Origin: JADJPO01 sp963825645
Lineage (GTDB): Bacteria; Actinomycetota; Actinomycetes; Actinomycetales; Kineosporiaceae
DNA length: 64,000 bases
Direction of reading: 5' to 3'
Assembly: GCA_963825645.1 (NCBI GenBank)
Contig: CAWGTT010000008.1
Location: forward strand, 62,001 to 126,000
Part shown: positions 60,752 to 64,000 of the stretch, in pieces
How positions within the stretch are numbered: position 1 is the first letter of the stretch
How the letters are laid out: each line of letters begins with the position of its first letter
Translations under genes and position numbers: made by a program
Notes under the pieces: generated by a model
Database searches by the model: none
What the model was told of the DNA's origin: nothing
The model's input: the letters and a program-made list of their open reading frames with translations, nothing else

Positions 60752-61369
60752 TCACCGCTGAGATGACGTGGCCTTGGTCGCGCGGGCCGCCTCCTTCATC
60801 AGCTTCTTGTGGTCGCGCACCTTCTGTAGGGATTCCGGTCCCACCACGTCGGCGACCGACCTGTGCCCGGGTCGGGCGTAGTCCCCCACCGCGGCCTGCC
60901 AGCCGTCCGGAGCAACGCCGAGCTGTTTGGCCAGCAGTGCCAGGAAGATCTTGGCCTTCTGGTCCCCGAAGCCAGGCAGCTGCTTGAGCCGGGCGAGCAG
61001 CTCGGCCCCGCTCACGGTTCCCGGCGCGGCGCGCCACAGGGCGTCCGCCTCCCCGTCGTAGCGCTCGACGATTTCGGCGGCGAGGGCCTGGACCCGGGTT
61101 CCCATGCTGGCCGGGTAGCGATGCACAGCGGGTGGTCCGGCCATCAGCGCCGCGAACTCCTGCTCGGGCATCGATGCAACCGCTGCGGGATCGAGCCGGT
61201 CCACGCCCATGCGCTGGGCGATCAGGGCGGGACCGGCGAACGCGCGCTCCATCGGGAACTGTTGGTCCAGCAGCATCCCGACCAGCAGCGCGAACGGGTC
61301 ACGGCTCAGCAGGTCGTCGGCCCTGTCATCCTGTGCCAGTCGCAGTCGCACACCTCCGGGCCGGGTCAC
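60752..61369 (-). CDS. HhH-GPD-type base excision repair family protein
   Basis: The 205-residue protein resembles the actinobacterial HhH-GPD family (TIGR03252 type): DPFALLVGMLLDQQFPMERA then LARLKQLPGFGDQKAKIFLA, the helix-hairpin-helix, and RPGHRSVADVVGPESLQKVR. Classic glycosylases carry a Gly/Pro-rich loop and a catalytic Asp; here the loop is less standard, so the damaged base is unknown. Its GTG start overlaps the stop of the universal stress protein gene (GTGA), so the two are coupled. Confidence 0.85.
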   Translation of the reverse strand: MTRPGGVRLRLAQDDRADDLLSRDPFALLVGMLLDQQFPMERAFAGPALIAQRMGVDRLDPAAVASMPEQEFAALMAGPPAVHRYPASMGTRVQALAAEIVERYDGEADALWRAAPGTVSGAELLARLKQLPGFGDQKAKIFLALLAKQLGVAPDGWQAAVGDYARPGHRSVADVVGPESLQKVRDHKKLMKEAARATKATSSQR

Positions 61370-61770
61370 CGTCCGTCCGCCTTGACCGCGAGGACGGCGC
61401 ACGGTGCGTCGAGCAGGATCCGCTGGGCGTTCGAACCGAGGATCAACTTGCCGACCGGAGACCGGCGGCGCAGGCCGATCACGATCAGGTCGGCCTGGCT
61501 TTCTTCGGCCACCCCGATCAGATCCTCGGCCGGTTCCAGCCCGCGCACCAACTGGCGAACCTCATGGCGGATTCCGAGGCCGTCCAGCTCGGCCCGTACC
61601 TCCTCCAGATCAGCCTCGTACCGAGCCACTTCCTCACCGTCGAGATCTCGACCGCCACGATTGGAGTTGATCACAATCAGCTTGGTGTTGCGCAAAGCGC
61701 ATTCCCTGGCGGCATGTCGAAGAGCAGCCCGCCCTTCGGCTGTGGCGATGTACCCGACGACGACTGGCAT
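61366..61770 (-). CDS. Universal stress protein
   Basis: A single UspA domain of 134 residues. It starts MPVVVGYIATAEGRAALRHA and has the ATP-binding stretch ADLIVIGLRRRSPVGKLILG then SNAQRILLDAPCAVLAV, the Gly-x2-Gly-type loop of ATP-binding Usp. It likely acts in stress signalling in the cytoplasm. It leads a two-gene unit with the HhH-GPD gene. Confidence 0.9.
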   Translation of the reverse strand: MPVVVGYIATAEGRAALRHAARECALRNTKLIVINSNRGGRDLDGEEVARYEADLEEVRAELDGLGIRHEVRQLVRGLEPAEDLIGVAEESQADLIVIGLRRRSPVGKLILGSNAQRILLDAPCAVLAVKADGR

Positions 61771-61851
61771 GCCTCACGCTCCGCGACTCGGGCGGCTCGC
61801 TGTCACCCGTTCCCGCAACCTACCGCCGCCGACAGGCCTTGGTCGAACACC

Positions 61852-61857
61852 TACCGT
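61852..61857 (+). promoter_or_regulatory. -10 box TACCGT of the Nudix gene
   Basis: TACCGT ends 7 bases before the ATG at 61865; no ribosome site is visible. Confidence 0.5.
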
Positions 61858-61864
61858 GGTCATC

Positions 61865-62341
61865 ATGGCGGCATCTGACGGCAACGGGTGGATCAGCTGT
61901 CGCTGCGGGCAACGGCACTGGGGTAGGCACGGCGCCGCGGGCCTGGTGCTGCTGGGCGCCGACCTGGCGCCACGGATGCTGCTCCAGCTACGGGCCGAGT
62001 GGACCCATCAGGGCGGCACGTGGGGTGTTCCCGGCGGCGCCAGGGACAGTCACGAGAACGCCGTGGCCGCGGCCCTGCGCGAGGCAGAGGAGGAGGCGGG
62101 CGCGGACCCCAGCGCGGTGAGGGTGCTGGGGCAGGTGCGCGGCCTCGACCACGGCGACTGGACCTACACCTACGTGATCGCGCGCGCAGATCCGGGCCTG
62201 ACCGTGCGGGTACGAACCACAGAGAGCGTCGAGCTGCGATGGGTGTTGCTGAGCGTCGTCGACGGCTTGGCCCTGCACCCCGCACTGCGCAGCGCGTGGC
62301 CGGACCTGGCGGCCTCGATCCGCCTGCACGTCGCCGACTGA
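61865..62341 (+). CDS. Nudix hydrolase
   Basis: The 158-residue protein has the Nudix box in GGARDSHENAVAAALREAEE plus EAG, with the two catalytic Glu positions kept. The start MAASDGNGWISCRCGQRHWG has a Cys-x-Cys pair and resembles a small group of actinobacterial Nudix proteins near metY. The substrate, some nucleoside diphosphate derivative, is unknown. The longer frame open from 60863 is rejected because it overlaps the Usp and HhH genes. TACCGT ends 7 bases upstream of the ATG. Confidence 0.88.
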   Translation: MAASDGNGWISCRCGQRHWGRHGAAGLVLLGADLAPRMLLQLRAEWTHQGGTWGVPGGARDSHENAVAAALREAEEEAGADPSAVRVLGQVRGLDHGDWTYTYVIARADPGLTVRVRTTESVELRWVLLSVVDGLALHPALRSAWPDLAASIRLHVAD

Positions 62342-62410
62342 CCACCGGCGGCGCACACCGGCTGCGGCCGGCCCGGAACTCGCGACGCGGGTCCGGGCCG
62401 ACCGATACCC

Positions 62411-63727
62411 TCAGGCGCCCTTGGCCGCCCGGAACCCGGTCTCGAGGTCGGCGAGGATGTCCTCGATCGCCTCGATTCCCACAGCCAGGCGAACCAACCC
62501 CGCAGTCACCCCGCTGGCCCGCTGTTCGGCCTCGGACAGCTGGCTGTGGGTCGTCGACGCCGGGTGAATGACCAGGCTGCGTACGTCCCCGATGTTCGCC
62601 ACGTGGCTGTGCAGCTCGAGTGCGTTGACGAAACGCTTGCCGGCCTCGACCCCGCCCTTGATCTCGAAGGCCAACACCGCGCCGGCTCCCCGAGGCGCGT
62701 ACCGCTGAGCGCGCTCGTACCACGGACTGGACGGCAACCCCGCGTAGGCGACGCTCTCGACCTCGTCACGCTGCTCGAGCCAGCGCGCGACGGCGGTGGC
62801 GTTCTGCACGTGCCGCTCGATGCGCAGGCTGAGCGTCTCCAGTCCCTGGGCCAGCAGGAAGGCGTTGAACGGTGAGGCGGCCGGTCCGAGGTCGCGCAGA
62901 AGCTGGACTCTGGCCTTCAGGATGAAGGCCAGGTTGGCGCCCAGCGCGCTGCCGACGCCGAGGTCACGGGCGTAGACGAGGCCGTGGTAGCTCGGGTCGG
63001 GCTGGTTGTAGTTCGGGAACCGCTCAGGGTCGGCGGCGTAGTCGAACCCGCCTCCGTCGACGATCGCCCCGCCGATCGTCGTCCCGTGCCCCCCGAGGTA
63101 CTTCGTCGTGGAGTGGACGACGATGTCGGCGCCCCATTCCAGCGGGCGGATCAGGTACGGGGTGGCCACGGTGTTGTCCACCACCAACGGCACCCCCGCC
63201 TCGTGGGCGACCCGGGCGATGCCCTCGATGTCCAGAACGTCTTGCTTGGGGTTGGAGATGGTCTCGCCGAAGAAGGCCTTGGTGTTGGGACGGACCGCAC
63301 GGCGCCAGCAGTCGAGATCGTCCGGATCGTCGACGAAGCTGACCTCGATCCCGATCTTGGGGAAGGTGTAGTGGAAGAGGTTGTACGTGCCGCCGTACAG
63401 GCTCGGGCTGGACACGACATGGTCGCCGGCCTCGGCGAGGTTGAGCAGCGCGAGGGTCTCGGCGGCCTGGCCACTGGCCACGAACAGGGCGCCGACGCCG
63501 CCCTCGAGGCTGGCGAGCCGCTGCTCCACCACGTCGGTCGTGGGATTCATCAGCCGGGTGTAGATGTTGCCGAACTCCTTGAGTCCGAACAGGTTCGCTG
63601 CATGATCGGTGTCCCGGAAGACGTAGGACGTGGTCTGGTAGATGGGCAGAGCCCGGGCCCCGGTGGTGGGGTCGGGGACCTGCCCGGCGTGGATTTGACG
63701 GGTTTCGAAGGACCAGCCGTCACTCAT
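62411..63727 (-). CDS. metY: O-acetylhomoserine sulfhydrylase
   Basis: This pyridoxal phosphate enzyme of 438 residues makes homocysteine from O-acetylhomoserine and sulfide. It has ETRQIHAGQVPDPTTGARA, the binding loop FVASGQAAETLALLNLAEAG, the PLP Asp region PLVVDNTVATPYL, the Lys in ADIVVHSTTKYLGGHG, and the C-terminal LVIHPASTTHSQLSEAEQ. The start has GAGGAG upstream. A SAM-IV-type riboswitch in its leader fits feedback control by the methionine pathway product. The sequence ends in RLAVGIEAIEDILADLE, the usual C-terminus. Confidence 0.95.
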   Translation of the reverse strand: MSDGWSFETRQIHAGQVPDPTTGARALPIYQTTSYVFRDTDHAANLFGLKEFGNIYTRLMNPTTDVVEQRLASLEGGVGALFVASGQAAETLALLNLAEAGDHVVSSPSLYGGTYNLFHYTFPKIGIEVSFVDDPDDLDCWRRAVRPNTKAFFGETISNPKQDVLDIEGIARVAHEAGVPLVVDNTVATPYLIRPLEWGADIVVHSTTKYLGGHGTTIGGAIVDGGGFDYAADPERFPNYNQPDPSYHGLVYARDLGVGSALGANLAFILKARVQLLRDLGPAASPFNAFLLAQGLETLSLRIERHVQNATAVARWLEQRDEVESVAYAGLPSSPWYERAQRYAPRGAGAVLAFEIKGGVEAGKRFVNALELHSHVANIGDVRSLVIHPASTTHSQLSEAEQRASGVTAGLVRLAVGIEAIEDILADLETGFRAAKGA

Positions 63728-63789
63728 CGCGCTCTCCTCGAGCCTGGGGGCCTGTTCGGCCCGCGCTTGCCTCCGCCACCTCGGCGGAC

Positions 63790-63880
63790 AGCCAGGTCAT
63801 CACCCGGGGCACCCCACCGCGGTTGGAGGGTTGCCGGCCAGCGAGCCGGGGCTTGACGCTGGCACTCATGACCTGGGCGA
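63790..63880 (-). ncRNA. SAM riboswitch, SAM-IV type
   Basis: On the minus strand the outer stem GGTCATGAGTGCCAGC begins near 63873 and closes with GGTGATGACC at 63795. Between them are the conserved AGCCCCGGCTCGCTGG and CCGGCAACCCTCC, and then GGTGGGGTGCCCCGGGTGA. This arrangement matches SAM-IV riboswitches of actinobacteria, which lower expression of methionine genes when SAM is high. Exact limits and the downstream pseudoknot were not modelled. Confidence 0.88.
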
Positions 63881-63915
63881 AGCCTAAGCCATGTCCGCGG
63901 TTCGGGAGCAACGTC

Positions 63916-64000
63916 TCACCATTCGCCCGCCCCGCCGACCCAGGACGGCGCCCGGCTCAGCGCCGCCCTGGTCCGTTCCACCCAGGGCGGTGCCACCATG
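63916..64000 (-). CDS. Possible 3' end of a gene running off the right edge
   Basis: An open frame without stop runs from the right edge to a TGA at 63916-63918. Its last residues read AALSRAPSWVGGAGEW, with codons ending mostly in G or C. It could be the end of a gene on the same strand as metY, but 27 codons of GC-rich sequence could be chance. Confidence 0.35.
   Translation of the reverse strand, partial: MVAPPWVERTRAALSRAPSWVGGAGEW

Overview
This window is chromosomal DNA from a high-GC, Gram-positive actinobacterium. Codons end almost always in G or C, GTG starts are frequent, and the families are diagnostic: a WhiI-like orphan regulator, SepH, DUF3000, DUF3093, DUF3159, DUF3710, DUF4193, a HemQ-type haem pathway, a principal sigma factor beside topoisomerase IV, and a SAM-IV-like riboswitch. 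Gene order matches two known actinobacterial neighbourhoods: the M. tuberculosis hemE-DUF3000-RNase D-dxs-RNA methyltransferase-APC-ceoB-ceoC-dut-suhB stretch, and the Streptomyces hrdB-small protein-parE-parC stretch. WhiI-like and SepH homologues would fit a filamentous or sporulating lineage, but the genus cannot be fixed from the sequence.

Layout. 1-8.3 kb: end of a polyphosphate kinase 2 gene, treZ, rhodanese plus sufE, a RibD-C reductase, a hydrolase, hemQ and a DUF4349 lipoprotein. 8.3-21.2 kb: hemE, a DMT exporter, DUF3000, WhiI-like regulator, RNase D, a two-gene beta-oxidation operon (the second gene frameshifted), a membrane-anchored metallopeptidase-like protein, and dxs. 21.4-26.6 kb: a xylose-type ABC transporter operon with a ROK regulator. 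26.6-40.7 kb: acnA, rRNA/tRNA methyltransferase, APC permease, the CeoB/CeoC pair, DUF3159/OB-fold/DUF3710/dut, DUF3093, DUF4193, suhB and ferrochelatase. 41-49.3 kb: sepH, a phosphodiesterase, DUF5998, a Pat-type acetyltransferase, an NlpC/P60 hydrolase under a c-di-AMP riboswitch, a nitroreductase and an acyl-CoA dehydrogenase relative. 49.4-60.5 kb: parC interrupted by a 400-residue intein, xylA with a divergent ROK repressor, parE (frameshifted), two small conserved genes and the principal sigma factor. 60.7-64 kb: HhH-GPD protein, universal stress protein, Nudix hydrolase and metY under a SAM riboswitch.

How it works together. Three haem genes (hemQ, hemE, hemH) belong to the coproporphyrin-dependent pathway. 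xylFGH and xylA/xylR lie 27 kb apart but share a candidate operator, so they probably form one xylose regulon. Two riboswitches read c-di-AMP (wall hydrolase) and SAM (methionine synthesis). At least eleven genes have a TANNNT -10 box ending 6 or 7 bases before the start codon, which implies leaderless mRNAs.

No phage, transposon, CRISPR array, tRNA or rRNA was seen. The region is mostly core genome. I found no clearly new multigene system; the most notable items are the ParC intein with a decayed endonuclease domain, the shared xylose operator, the leaderless promoter pattern and two single-base frameshifts in G runs.
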